A stretch of 64,000 nt of DNA from Streptomyces sp. NBC_01428 (GTDB taxonomy: Bacteria > Actinomycetota > Actinomycetes > Streptomycetales > Streptomycetaceae). Positions 35,430-44,023 of the stretch are shown in pieces. Position numbers and translations under genes: made by a program. The stretch spans positions 6,634,001 to 6,698,000 of the forward strand of contig NZ_CP109499.1 in the NCBI RefSeq assembly GCF_036231965.1, in the 5' to 3' direction. Within the stretch, counting starts at the first letter, position 1. Each line of letters opens with the position of its first letter. A model generated the notes under the pieces. It was not told the origin of the DNA. It saw only the letters and a list, made by a program, of their open reading frames with translations, and ran no database searches.

Positions 35430-35703
35430 GTGCCGCCCGTGGTGCGCCGCTGATCAGGGGCTCGGCGTCAGATGGAGTACGCCACAGACCACCCGATCGT
35501 GTGCTCGGCGCCGTATGATCGAGGGAGACCGTCCGGCATGACGGACCGTTCGCTGGGGAATGCACGCCTCAGTGGATCGGGGTGCCATGGCGGGTTCCGG
35601 TTGGCGGATTGGCGTAGAGGGGCGGGTTTCACGGGGGCGATTCCCTGCCTATCCTGAAGGGGACCCCCGGTCGCCCCGGCGACTGCACGATGAGGAGGAC
35701 TCC

Positions 35704-36105
35704 GTGCCGCTCTCGGAGCACGAGCAGCGAATGCTCGAGCAGATGGAGCGAGCGCTGTACGCCGAAGATCCCAAGTTCGCGACAGCGCTTGAGGGAAGCG
35801 GGCTGCGTACGTACACCCGGCGACGGGTCTACCAGGCGGTCGCGGGCTTCCTGGTGGGTATCGCGCTCCTCATGGCTGGAATGGTCGCAGTTCAGATCTG
35901 GCTGAGCGTGGTGGGCTTCCTCGTCATGCTGGGCTGCGCGGTGCTCGCCGTCACCGGCTGGCGCAAAGCTCCCAAGCCGGGTGAACAGCCGACCGCTGCG
36001 GGTTCGCCCGCCGCTCGCCGTCAGGGCCGGCAACGCCGGTCCGTGATGGATCGGATCGAACAGCGCTGGCAGCGTCGTCGCGACGAACAACAGGGCGGTC
36101 AGTAG
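35704..36105 (+). CDS. DUF3040 membrane protein
   Basis: 133 aa from GTG 35704, with AGGAGG six bases upstream. The N-terminal block LSEHEQRMLEQMERALYAED (residues 3-22) is diagnostic of DUF3040. Two membrane helices follow (about 43-63 and 67-85), then a basic tail. The family is actinobacterial and commonly sits beside the dcw cluster; function unknown. The 274 bases upstream hold TATCCT at 35650, a possible -10, and no clear gene. A strong terminator follows. Confidence 0.92.
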   Translation: MPLSEHEQRMLEQMERALYAEDPKFATALEGSGLRTYTRRRVYQAVAGFLVGIALLMAGMVAVQIWLSVVGFLVMLGCAVLAVTGWRKAPKPGEQPTAAGSPAARRQGRQRRSVMDRIEQRWQRRRDEQQGGQ

Positions 36106-36138
36106 ACCTCCGGTGTCGTAGCCGAAGACCTTGTACGT

Positions 36139-36174
36139 GAGGGGGCGTCCACCCGGTCGGGTGGACGCCCCCTC
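36139..36174 (+). terminator. hairpin terminator after DUF3040
   Basis: A perfect 16-bp stem, GAGGGGGCGTCCACCC with its complement ending GACGCCCCCTC, has a GGTC loop and lies 33 bases after the stop. It could also help insulate the convergent transglutaminase operon. Confidence 0.9.
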
Positions 36175-36368
36175 AGGCATGCGTTCACGGCACCTTCCAC
36201 GCCCCGCGCTGCGGACTCACGGGGGCGTTCTTCCGGCCCGGGCCGGGCCTCGCGACCCCGGCCCACGCCGGGCTCTGGACTCCTGCGCCGATGATCGACG
36301 GCCTGTGCGGCCCGCCGCCGAGTGGGGCGCCGCCCTGAGGGCCCACGGGCCACCGCCGTGGGACGCGC
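36175..36368. other. 194-base stretch without a gene
   Basis: Between the two convergent terminators; no coding frame with a start and plausible composition, and no further repeat. Confidence 0.5.
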
Positions 36369-36426
36369 GACAGACCGGAGCCCGGCCGCAGATCGTGCGA
36401 GATCTGCGGCCGGGCTCCGGTCTGTC
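36369..36426. terminator. 26-bp perfect inverted repeat ending the transglutaminase operon
   Basis: Arms 36369-36394 and 36401-36426 are perfectly complementary (26 bp) around GTGCGA, three bases beyond the transglutaminase stop at 36429. No U-tract follows on either strand. The stem is unusually long and would stop polymerase or protect 3' ends in both directions. Confidence 0.85.
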
Positions 36427-36428
36427 GA

Positions 36429-38825
36429 TCAGGGATTCTGGCCCGACGGGCGGGGGCGACGGAGGACGGTGTCCAGACGGGCCGACAGGCGCGTTCTGAA
36501 CGTGGTCCAGGCTGCCGCCGTGGACCAGGCCACCCGGACGGCCGAACGCGGGGCGAGAAGAGCACGCAATCGTGCGGGACGGCTGGCGGAGGCTCTCAAG
36601 GCCCCCTCGATCCGGCGCGCGTCCTCCGCGAGACCCGTCACCGGCCGGGGACGCGGAGCGTAGAGCACCTGCTCCACGGCCGCGGCCAGCCGGTGCACCG
36701 AGGCCGAGGCCTCCGGTCCGAACTCGCCCAGCCGGGCGATCCGCTCGGCGGCCTTTCTCGGGGTCTGCGACTCCTCCGGCGGGATCCCGTGGTCCCACGC
36801 CGTGTCCGTCACCTCCAGCCAGGCCGCCAGCGTGTACGCCGGGACATCGGCCTCGGTGCGGCCGTGGCCGCCGAGCCGGACGGCACGGACTCTCATCCGC
36901 CAGAGCATCGGCAGCAGCGGCAGCCCCAGGACGAGAAGGCCGGCCAGGGTGAGCCCGAGGATCTTGAACCAGGGCCAGTCGTCGTCGGACGGGCCGACCG
37001 CCGCCGCCGAGGACTCGCTCGGGCAGGCCTGCAGCTTCCGCAACTGCGTCGAGCAGCTCTCGCTGGCCGACGGGGCCGTGGAGGGTGCCGCGGACGCCGA
37101 GTCGGACGGCCTCGGCACCACCGGCAGGTCATTGCCCGGGGTGTCCGACTGCGTGTACGCCGGCACCGTGCCCCGGCTGGGGGTCGGCTCGAAGCGGGTC
37201 CAGCCCACCCCCTCGAAGTACAGCTCGGGCCAGGCGTGCGCGTCCCGCAGCCCCACCGACATCGATCCGTCGGCCTGCGGGGTGCCCGGGGTGAAACCGA
37301 CCGCCACGCGGGCCGGGATCCCCAGCGTCCGTGCCATCGCCGCCATCGCGAAGGAGAAGTGGACGCAGAAGCCCTCCTTCTCCTTCAGGAACCGTGCGAT
37401 CGCGGCGGAGCCGCTGCCGGCCTGCACCTGGGTGTCGTACCGGAAGTTGCCGCTGACGGCGAAGTAGTCCTGGAGTTTGACCGCTTGCTCGTACTGGTTG
37501 GCCGAGCCCCGGGTGACCTTGCGGGCCGTGTTCGCGACGACCGCGGGCAACGACTCCGGCACCTTCGTGAACTCGCGCTTCAGGGAGGCCGGAGGCGGCG
37601 GCGCGTCCGCCAGCTGCTGCGCCGTCGGCTGCACCATCAGGCTCGTCACCTGGTACTGCACCCCGCGGGTGTTCTGGCCGTGGTCGCCGACGAGGGTGCG
37701 CCCCACGGGCTCGTACCGCCAGGAGCCGCTGATGTCGACCTTGCTGGCCGGGTAGGGCATCGGCAGCCAGTCCTGCCCGTACCACTCGGCCGCCGAGATG
37801 CGGGTCTGGATCGCGGACCGCCGGACGTCACCGCCGAGGCCGATCGGCGCCGGGAACGTCTTCGGCACCTCCTGGATGTGCCGCTGGGCCGGCTTCCAGG
37901 CCGTGCCGTCGAAGTCGTCCAGCGAGACGATCCGCAGATACAGGTCCTGGGTCTCGTTCGTGTTGGTGCGATAGGTCATGACCGTGCGGTCCTCGTCCAC
38001 GTTCAGACTGTCGCGGAGCGAGACCAGCGGGTTCACCGCGGAGATGGTGCCGCCGCCTCCGGGGCCGTTCCCCACGCCCCGCCCCGTGCCGTCCAGCAGA
38101 CCGCCGTCCAGGGAGGGCAGGGCGAGCGGCACGACCAGGGCGATGCCCAGCGCGACCGCGCCGATCCGCCGCCCCGTCCTGACGGGTGCGACGGCGCCGG
38201 TGGCGAGGTCCGGGCCGGGCGCGCGCGGGGCCCCGCCGAAGACACGGCCCCACTGCGAGAGCCGGTCGCGGCCCTCGGCCAGCAGAAGCATCAGATAGCC
38301 GGCCGCGGCGAGCAGGAACCACAGCCAGGCCGCGCCGCCACCGGCGAGACCGGCGGCGACCGAGTACAGCGCGAGCAGCGGCAGTCCGGCGGGCGCGGCG
38401 CTGCGATAGGTCACCGCGAGGGCGTCCACCGCGAGCCCGATCACCAGGACACCGCCGACCAGCATCAACCGGATGCCGTCCGACAGCGGGGCCGGGATCG
38501 AGTACCTGCCGACGTCGTCGGTGCCCGCCTGGAGGAGGGTTCCCAGGTGCTGGAACGCCTCCGGGCCGGGCACGATCAGGGCGACGGCCTGCTGGCGGGC
38601 GAAGACCAGGGTCAGCATCATCAGCGTCACCAGCGCCTGCGCGGCCACGGTCAGCGGCCGGGCCAGCGGAACCCGCCGCGTCAGGGCACCCACACCGCTC
38701 TGGACGGCCAGCAGGAACGCGGCCTGGAAGAGCCAGGTCGCCGGGTCCACCAGCGGCAGCAGCGCGCAGGAGGCCATCAGTGTGGCCGCGGTCGCGCACA
38801 CGGCCAGTCGGGCCCGCCCGCTCAT
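36429..38825 (-). CDS. transglutaminase-like membrane protein (DUF3488/TgpA type)
   Basis: 798 aa from ATG 38825. About six to seven N-terminal membrane helices (to ~residue 245) form the DUF3488 region. A large outer domain then contains the transglutaminase core: the nucleophile Cys in EGFCVHFSFAMAAMARTLGI, the His in DAHAWPELYF and the Asp in the following strand. A Pro/Ser-rich linker leads to one more helix and the C-terminal DUF4129-like part. Bacterial TgpA proteins are membrane transglutaminase/protease-like enzymes of unknown substrate. It overlaps the DUF58 gene by ATGA, third in the MoxR operon. Confidence 0.93.
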   Translation of the reverse strand: MSGRARLAVCATAATLMASCALLPLVDPATWLFQAAFLLAVQSGVGALTRRVPLARPLTVAAQALVTLMMLTLVFARQQAVALIVPGPEAFQHLGTLLQAGTDDVGRYSIPAPLSDGIRLMLVGGVLVIGLAVDALAVTYRSAAPAGLPLLALYSVAAGLAGGGAAWLWFLLAAAGYLMLLLAEGRDRLSQWGRVFGGAPRAPGPDLATGAVAPVRTGRRIGAVALGIALVVPLALPSLDGGLLDGTGRGVGNGPGGGGTISAVNPLVSLRDSLNVDEDRTVMTYRTNTNETQDLYLRIVSLDDFDGTAWKPAQRHIQEVPKTFPAPIGLGGDVRRSAIQTRISAAEWYGQDWLPMPYPASKVDISGSWRYEPVGRTLVGDHGQNTRGVQYQVTSLMVQPTAQQLADAPPPPASLKREFTKVPESLPAVVANTARKVTRGSANQYEQAVKLQDYFAVSGNFRYDTQVQAGSGSAAIARFLKEKEGFCVHFSFAMAAMARTLGIPARVAVGFTPGTPQADGSMSVGLRDAHAWPELYFEGVGWTRFEPTPSRGTVPAYTQSDTPGNDLPVVPRPSDSASAAPSTAPSASESCSTQLRKLQACPSESSAAAVGPSDDDWPWFKILGLTLAGLLVLGLPLLPMLWRMRVRAVRLGGHGRTEADVPAYTLAAWLEVTDTAWDHGIPPEESQTPRKAAERIARLGEFGPEASASVHRLAAAVEQVLYAPRPRPVTGLAEDARRIEGALRASASRPARLRALLAPRSAVRVAWSTAAAWTTFRTRLSARLDTVLRRPRPSGQNP

Positions 38826-40183
38826 ATGCCACCCCCCGTGGTCGTCCCCGTCGACGCCATGTGCGTGCGCAGGCGGTCCGCCTCCCGCCACAGCTCGGCC
38901 AGGGGCACCCCCCGCGGCACCGTGACGGCGGTCCAGCCCGCCTCACGCAACATGCGCAAGCGGTCCTCGCTCCTGTCCAACGGGCCGGACACGTCGGAGG
39001 GTTCCCGCACCCAGGACTCACTGTCCAGCAGGAACGCGACGGCCCCACCGCTGCGTTGGCGCATCTTGCCCAGCACCGAGGCCTGTTCCTCGTCGAGGTC
39101 CCCGAGGAAGGCGATCAGCAGCCCCTCGTTCCCGCCGCGCAGCACGTCGTACGCGGGGGACAGGCCCGTACCGTCCGAGTGGTCGATCACGGCGAGTGTG
39201 TCCATCATCATCCCGGCGGCGTCCGCGGACTCCTGGCTGGCGCCCGTGAAACCCTCGGCGCCCTCGCCGGGGACCGAACTGCCGGTGTCCGTCAACAGCC
39301 GCACGGAGAAGCCCCGTTCGAGCATGTGCACCAGCGTCGACGCCGCGCCCGCGACCGCCCACTCGAAGGCCGAGTCGGGGCCCGCGCCGCGGAAGGCGAC
39401 GCCCCGGGTGTCGAGCAGCACCGTGCAGCGGGAACGCTGGGGCTGCTCCTCGCGACGGACCATCAGCTCGCCGTAGCGCGCGGTGAGCCGCCAGTGCACG
39501 CGGCGCAGGTCGTCGCCGTAGCGGTACCCGCGCGGGATGATGTCGTCCTCGCCGGCGAGCGCCAGCGACCGCTGCCGTCCGTCGCCGTACCCCTTGGCCT
39601 CGCCGGTCAGCCGCACCGGCGGCAGCGCCTCCACACGGGGGATGACCGTCAGGGTGTCGTACGTCGAGAAGGAACGGGTCAGCTCGCACATCCCGAACGG
39701 GTCCGTCAGCCGCAGCTGCAGCGGACCCAGGGGGTACCTGCCGCGCAGGTCCGAGCGCACCCGGTAGGACACCTCGCGGCGCCCGCCCGCCTCCACCCGG
39801 TCCAGCACGAACCGGGGGCGCGGACCGAGCACGTACGGCACGCGGTCCTGGAGCATCAGCAGTCCCGTGGAGAGCCGCGAGACGTTCTCCATGCGCAGAT
39901 GGACGCGGGCCTCCGAGCCGGCGGGCACGCGCGCGGGGGAGAGCCTGCGGCTGCCGGCGACCCGGTAGCGGGTGCGGTACAGCACGGTGGCGCAGACCAG
40001 CGGCAGCACGGCGAGGAGCAGGCCGACCCGGAGCAGGTCGCTCTGCCCGAGGACGTAGGCGCAGATCGCGGCGGCCACACCGGCGGCCAGAAAGGACCGC
40101 CCGCGTGTGGTGAGCCCGGCGAGCGCGGTGCGCAGCCCGCCCTTGTCCTCCTCGGCGGTGTGCTCCGTGCCCCCGTGGCTCAT
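38822..40183 (-). CDS. DUF58 protein of the MoxR operon
   Basis: 453 aa from ATG 40183, with GGAGG five bases upstream; the overlapping GTG 40186 is too close to that site. Two membrane helices (about 25-65) are followed by a beta-rich outer part and the DUF58 core: DPFGMCELTR, IIPRGYRYGDDLRRVHWRLT and ARYGELMVRREEQ, then a von Willebrand A-like region with the VLLDTRG strand. Such proteins partner MoxR ATPases in envelope assembly or chaperoning. Its start overlaps the moxR stop by one base. Confidence 0.92.
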   Translation of the reverse strand: MSHGGTEHTAEEDKGGLRTALAGLTTRGRSFLAAGVAAAICAYVLGQSDLLRVGLLLAVLPLVCATVLYRTRYRVAGSRRLSPARVPAGSEARVHLRMENVSRLSTGLLMLQDRVPYVLGPRPRFVLDRVEAGGRREVSYRVRSDLRGRYPLGPLQLRLTDPFGMCELTRSFSTYDTLTVIPRVEALPPVRLTGEAKGYGDGRQRSLALAGEDDIIPRGYRYGDDLRRVHWRLTARYGELMVRREEQPQRSRCTVLLDTRGVAFRGAGPDSAFEWAVAGAASTLVHMLERGFSVRLLTDTGSSVPGEGAEGFTGASQESADAAGMMMDTLAVIDHSDGTGLSPAYDVLRGGNEGLLIAFLGDLDEEQASVLGKMRQRSGGAVAFLLDSESWVREPSDVSGPLDRSEDRLRMLREAGWTAVTVPRGVPLAELWREADRLRTHMASTGTTTGGGI

Positions 40184-41220
40184 CACAGCCTCCGGGGCGG
40201 CTGCTGGCCGAACGTGGGTGCCCCCCGGCCCATCGTGAGACCGGACTGCTGCTGGGGTGCGGCAGGAATGGCGGTGTGCTGGAGGATCTCCAGGACGACC
40301 TGCTCGGCCGTTCGGCGGTTCAGCTGCGCCTGGGCCGTGGGCAGCAGGCGGTGCGCCAGGACCGCGACGGCGAGCGCCTGCACGTCGTCCGGCAGGGCGT
40401 AGTCACGGCCGCTGAGGGCGGCGGACGCCTTGGCGGCGCGCAGCAGGTGCAGCGTCGCACGCGGCGAGGCCCCGAGTCTGAGATCCGGATGGGTGCGGGT
40501 GGCGGCCACAAGGTCCACCGCGTACCGGCGGACGGGGTCGGCGACGTGGACCGTGCGGACCGCGTCGATCAGCTTGACGATGTCGTGCGCGTGGGCGACG
40601 GGCTGGAGGTCGTCCAGCGGGTTCACCCCGCCGTGCACGTCCAGCATCTGCAGTTCGGCCTCGGCGCTCGGGTAGCCGATGGAGACGCGGGCCATGAAGC
40701 GGTCCCGCTGGGCCTCCGGGAGGGGGTAGGTGCCCTCCATCTCGACCGGGTTCTGGGTGGCGACCACCATGAAGGGGCTGGGCAGTTCGTAGGTCTGCCC
40801 GTCGATGGTGACCTGCCGCTCCTCCATCGACTCCAGGAGCGCGGACTGCGTCTTGGGCGAGGCGCGGTTGATCTCGTCGCCGATCACGATCTGCGCGAAG
40901 ATCGCACCCGGCTTGAACTCGAAGTCACGCCGCTGCTGGTCCCAGATGGAGACACCGGTGATGTCCGACGGCAGCAGGTCGGGTGTGAACTGAATGCGCC
41001 GCACCGAGCAGTCGATGGACCGCGCCAGTGCCTTGGCCAGCATGGTCTTGCCGACGCCGGGGACATCCTCGATCAGGAGATGTCCCTCGGCGAGCAGCAC
41101 GGTCAGCGAAAGCCGTACGACCTCAGGCTTGCCTTCGATCACTCCTTCCACCGAACTGCGGACACGCTCCGCAACGGCGGTCAGATCAGTGAGGCTCGCT
41201 CGATCGTCATAGGTCGTCAC
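40183..41220 (-). CDS. MoxR-family AAA+ ATPase
   Basis: 345 aa from GTG 41220 (GAGGAGGG before it). Walker A is EDVPGVGKTMLAKAL (about residues 45-59), Walker B QIVIGDEINRA, sensor 1 VVATQNPVEMEGTYPLPEAQ, the arginine finger in QRDRFMARV, and a lid domain with PDLRLGASPRA. MoxR ATPases act as chaperones that assemble or activate metallo- or envelope complexes. The fixed order MoxR, DUF58, transglutaminase is a common actinobacterial operon. The 265 bases upstream hold no other gene. Confidence 0.94.
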   Translation of the reverse strand: MTTYDDRASLTDLTAVAERVRSSVEGVIEGKPEVVRLSLTVLLAEGHLLIEDVPGVGKTMLAKALARSIDCSVRRIQFTPDLLPSDITGVSIWDQQRRDFEFKPGAIFAQIVIGDEINRASPKTQSALLESMEERQVTIDGQTYELPSPFMVVATQNPVEMEGTYPLPEAQRDRFMARVSIGYPSAEAELQMLDVHGGVNPLDDLQPVAHAHDIVKLIDAVRTVHVADPVRRYAVDLVAATRTHPDLRLGASPRATLHLLRAAKASAALSGRDYALPDDVQALAVAVLAHRLLPTAQAQLNRRTAEQVVLEILQHTAIPAAPQQQSGLTMGRGAPTFGQQPPRRL

Positions 41221-41485
41221 CCGGCCCTCCTCGGCCCTTTCACGGGCCGACGCCCTGTGCGGACCGGCCCACCCCGAAACACGGACACCACGCGCGAACA
41301 GTTCCGCGTGACGCCACACCCGCATTCTTGTTGCCGTTACCGGTTCGTGTCACTCGCCTGTGGACAACTGGCCGCGATATGTCAGCTCTTACGGTCCTTT
41401 GGGCACCGTGAGGCCGGGGTTTTTCGTGAAGAGAGGGTCCCACGCGGTGACGACCGCGGCGACCTGGGGCTTCGCGGGCCGAGGG

Positions 41486-42034
41486 TCAGGCGGGGTCGAT
41501 CTCGCGGAGCAGACCCGTGGTCACGTCGAAGACGAAGCCGCGCACGTCGTCGGTGTGCACCAGGAACGGGGAGGTGCGCACGCGCTGCATCGACTGGCGT
41601 ACGTCCTGGTCGACGTCCCGGAAGGCCTCGACCGCCCACGCGGGGCGCTGGCCGACCTCCATCTCCAGGTCGTGCCGGAATTCCTCGGTGAGGGATTCCA
41701 GGCCGCAGCCGGTGTGGTGGATGAGGACCACGCTGCGGGTGCCGAGCGCCCGCTGGCTGATGGTGAGGGAACGGATCACGTCGTCGGTGACCACGCCGCC
41801 CGCGTTGCGGATGGTGTGGCAGTCGCCGAGTTCCAGGCCGAGCGCGGCGTGCAGGTCCAGCCGGGCGTCCATGCACGCGACCACGGCGACGTGCAGCACG
41901 GGGCGCGCGTCCATCCCCGGGTCGGTGAACGCGGCGGCGTACTGCCCGTTCGCGTCGACGAGCCGGTCCGTGACGGTGCGGTCCGCGGCTATGGCGCCTT
42001 CGGGTTCGGTGGGAACGGATGCAGAAGTCGTCAT
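41486..42034 (-). CDS. beta-class carbonic anhydrase
   Basis: 182 aa. Zinc ligands: Cys in AVVACMDARLD, His and Cys in LIHHTGCGLES; the Asp-Arg dyad is in the CMDAR motif. NAGGVVTDDVIRSL is the family block. It interconverts CO2 and bicarbonate in the cytoplasm and is of the short Rv1284-like type. ATG 42034. It is divergent from the dcw cluster, and the 425-base gap contains its own and the rsmH promoter. Confidence 0.93.
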   Translation of the reverse strand: MTTSASVPTEPEGAIAADRTVTDRLVDANGQYAAAFTDPGMDARPVLHVAVVACMDARLDLHAALGLELGDCHTIRNAGGVVTDDVIRSLTISQRALGTRSVVLIHHTGCGLESLTEEFRHDLEMEVGQRPAWAVEAFRDVDQDVRQSMQRVRTSPFLVHTDDVRGFVFDVTTGLLREIDPA

Positions 42035-42210
42035 AGCCACGACGTTACTGGTCACGTGCGGAGTAGTCCTGCTGTGAGAGGGGACAAAGAACGCCATCGC
42101 GGCTTGTTGTGAGCTAATCCACACGGGCGGTGACGGTCGGCCCGTACGGGTGATTCGTGCCGATATGCGGCTTCGTTCCGAGCGGTGCCCGCGACGCGCA
42201 GGCCGGTTGA

Positions 42211-42238
42211 TTGACCGCGCGACACCGTGGACTAAAGT
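42211..42238 (+). promoter_or_regulatory. vegetative-type promoter of the dcw cluster
   Basis: TTGACC (42211-42216) and TAAAGT (42233-42238) are separated by 16 bases, a good match to a principal-sigma promoter. Transcripts would start near 42245 and have a leader of about 215 bases before rsmH. Confidence 0.65.
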
Positions 42239-42459
42239 GACGCGAAGCGGGAGGCGAGGCTCTCCCCGCTGGACTGACTTCCCTGGAGACCCGGCGACTT
42301 TCCGGCGTCTCCCCACGTGCGCGGCGCGTACGTACGGCTCGGCCTCCTCCCGCTCCCGGTCGGCTGACGCCTCTCATCCGGCGCCAGCAGGCCTCCCCTT
42401 CCCGAGCGGGTGGGGACCCGGCGGTGCGTATCGCCGCGCCGGACCTGAGAGGGCCCGGA
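42239..42459 (+). ncRNA. structured leader RNA of rsmH, candidate mraW RNA motif
   Basis: The ~215-base leader can form several hairpins. The clearest is 42285-42312: GGAGAC with GTCTCC and an inner CCGG pair. Another pairs AGCGGG near 42246 with CCCGCT near 42270. An 'mraW RNA' motif of unknown function is known in leaders of actinomycete mraW operons, and this one is in the right place. I cannot confirm the consensus by eye. Confidence 0.45.
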
Positions 42460-43464
42460 ATGCAAGGGCGCGAAGCGCTTCCGACCGAGGACGGCAGCGG
42501 GCGACCGGAGGGACAGCGGCACGTCCCGGTCATGCTCCGGCGGTGCCTGGACATGCTCGCCCCGGCCCTCACCGAGCCCGGAGCCGTGGTCGTCGACTGC
42601 ACGCTGGGCCTCGGCGGTCACAGCGAGGCACTCCTCACCCGGTTCCCCGACGTACGGCTCGTCGCCCTGGACCGCGACAAGGAGGCGCTGCGCCTCTCCG
42701 GGGAACGCCTCGCACCCTTCGGTGACCGGGCCTCCCTGGTGCACGCCGTCTACGACGAACTCCCCGACGTGCTGGACCGCCTGGACATCCCGCGCGTCCA
42801 GGGCGTCCTGTTCGACCTCGGCGTCTCCTCCATGCAGCTCGACGAGGCGGACCGCGGGTTCGCGTACGCGCAGGACGCGCCGCTCGACATGCGCATGGAC
42901 CAGACGACCGGCATGAGCGCCGCCGAGGTCCTCAACACCTACCCGCCCGGCGAACTCGTGCGGATCCTGCGCGCGTACGGCGAGGAGAAGCAGGCCAAGC
43001 GGATCGTCTCCGCCGTCGTGCGCGAGCGCGACAAGGACCCCTTCACCAACAGTGCCCGCCTCGTCGAGCTGATCCGTGACGCGCTGCCCCAGGCGGCCAA
43101 GCGCACCGGCGGCAACCCGGCCAAGCGGACCTTCCAGGCGCTGCGCATCGAGGTCAACGGCGAACTGAGCGTCCTGGAGCGGGCCGTCCCCGCGGCGGTG
43201 AAGACGCTGGCCGTCGGCGGACGCATCGCCGTGCTGTCGTACCACTCGCTGGAGGACCGGCTCGTCAAGCAGGTGTTCGCGGCCGGCGCCGCCAACACCG
43301 CGCCGCCCGGACTGCCCGTCGTCCCCGAGCGGTACCAGCCCCGGCTCAAGCTCCTCACCCGCGGTGCCGAACTTCCCACCGAGGAAGAGGTCGCCGAGAA
43401 CCGGCGAGCGGCACCCGCCCGGCTGCGGGGAGCGCAACGCATCCGTGAGGACGCCGCCGAGTGA
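42460..43464 (+). CDS. rsmH: 16S rRNA (cytosine1402-N4)-methyltransferase
   Basis: 334 aa from ATG 42460; GTG 42424 (12 codons earlier) is an alternative and neither has a strong ribosome-binding site. The conserved RHVPVMLRRCLDML start, SAM-binding CTLGLGGHSEALL and LVALDRDKEA, the LGVSSMQLDEADRGFAY block and the C-terminal VNGEL and SYHSLEDRLVKQ are present. It methylates C1402 in the ribosomal P site. It is first in the dcw operon, with no mraZ before it. Confidence 0.95.
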   Translation: MQGREALPTEDGSGRPEGQRHVPVMLRRCLDMLAPALTEPGAVVVDCTLGLGGHSEALLTRFPDVRLVALDRDKEALRLSGERLAPFGDRASLVHAVYDELPDVLDRLDIPRVQGVLFDLGVSSMQLDEADRGFAYAQDAPLDMRMDQTTGMSAAEVLNTYPPGELVRILRAYGEEKQAKRIVSAVVRERDKDPFTNSARLVELIRDALPQAAKRTGGNPAKRTFQALRIEVNGELSVLERAVPAAVKTLAVGGRIAVLSYHSLEDRLVKQVFAAGAANTAPPGLPVVPERYQPRLKLLTRGAELPTEEEVAENRRAAPARLRGAQRIREDAAE

Positions 43465-43486
43465 GGCGCGGGGAGAAGGAGGGCGA

Positions 43487-44023
43487 GTGAGCGGAAAACC
43501 CGAACTCAGGGGGAGGGCCGCCCGGCTCGCACGGCTTCTGCCGGCCGGCGCCGGACAGGCCGCCCGCACCCCCTTCGTCCTGCTGGTCGTCCTGCTGCTC
43601 GGGGGCGGCCTCATCGGACTCCTGGTCCTGAACTCGGCGCTCAGCGAGGGCGCGTTCCGCCTCGACGACCTGCAGAAGGACACCAAGAGCCTGACCGACG
43701 AGGAGCAGGCACTGCAGCGCGACGTGGACGCCTACTCCGCTCCCGACGCCCTCCAGCGCCGCGCCCGCGAGCTCGGCATGGTCCCCGGCGGCGACCCGGC
43801 CTTCCTCAACCCCGACGGCACGATCCTGGGTGTCCCCGGATCCGCCGCCCGGCAGTCCGCCGCGCGGACGCCGGTGACCCCGCCGCCCGAGGTCCTCGCC
43901 CCGGTCGCGGCCGCACCGGCGAGCCCCGCGGCCCCGCCCGCCCCCGGGCAGTCCTCCCCGGGCCCGCTCACCACCCGGGCCCCCGCCCCGTCCACACAGC
44001 CCTCCACGATCCCCGGCAGGTGA
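43487..44023 (+). CDS. ftsL: cell division protein FtsL-like
   Basis: 178 aa from GTG 43487 (GAAGGAGGG before it). A short basic cytoplasmic N-terminus, one membrane helix (about 30-52, PFVLLVVLLLGGGLIGLLVL) and a leucine-zipper-like outer region (LDDLQKDTKSLTDEEQALQR) followed by LGMVPGGDPAFL match FtsL. It would link FtsQ, the DivIC-type protein and FtsW/FtsI. The long Pro/Ala tail is typical of Streptomyces. It overlaps ftsI by GTGA. Confidence 0.88.
   Translation: MSGKPELRGRAARLARLLPAGAGQAARTPFVLLVVLLLGGGLIGLLVLNSALSEGAFRLDDLQKDTKSLTDEEQALQRDVDAYSAPDALQRRARELGMVPGGDPAFLNPDGTILGVPGSAARQSAARTPVTPPPEVLAPVAAAPASPAAPPAPGQSSPGPLTTRAPAPSTQPSTIPGR

Noticed and set aside
35472..35657. 61-codon ORF upstream of DUF3040
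   Set aside because: No ribosome-binding site, poor codon bias at third positions and no recognisable family; more likely leader or intergenic DNA.
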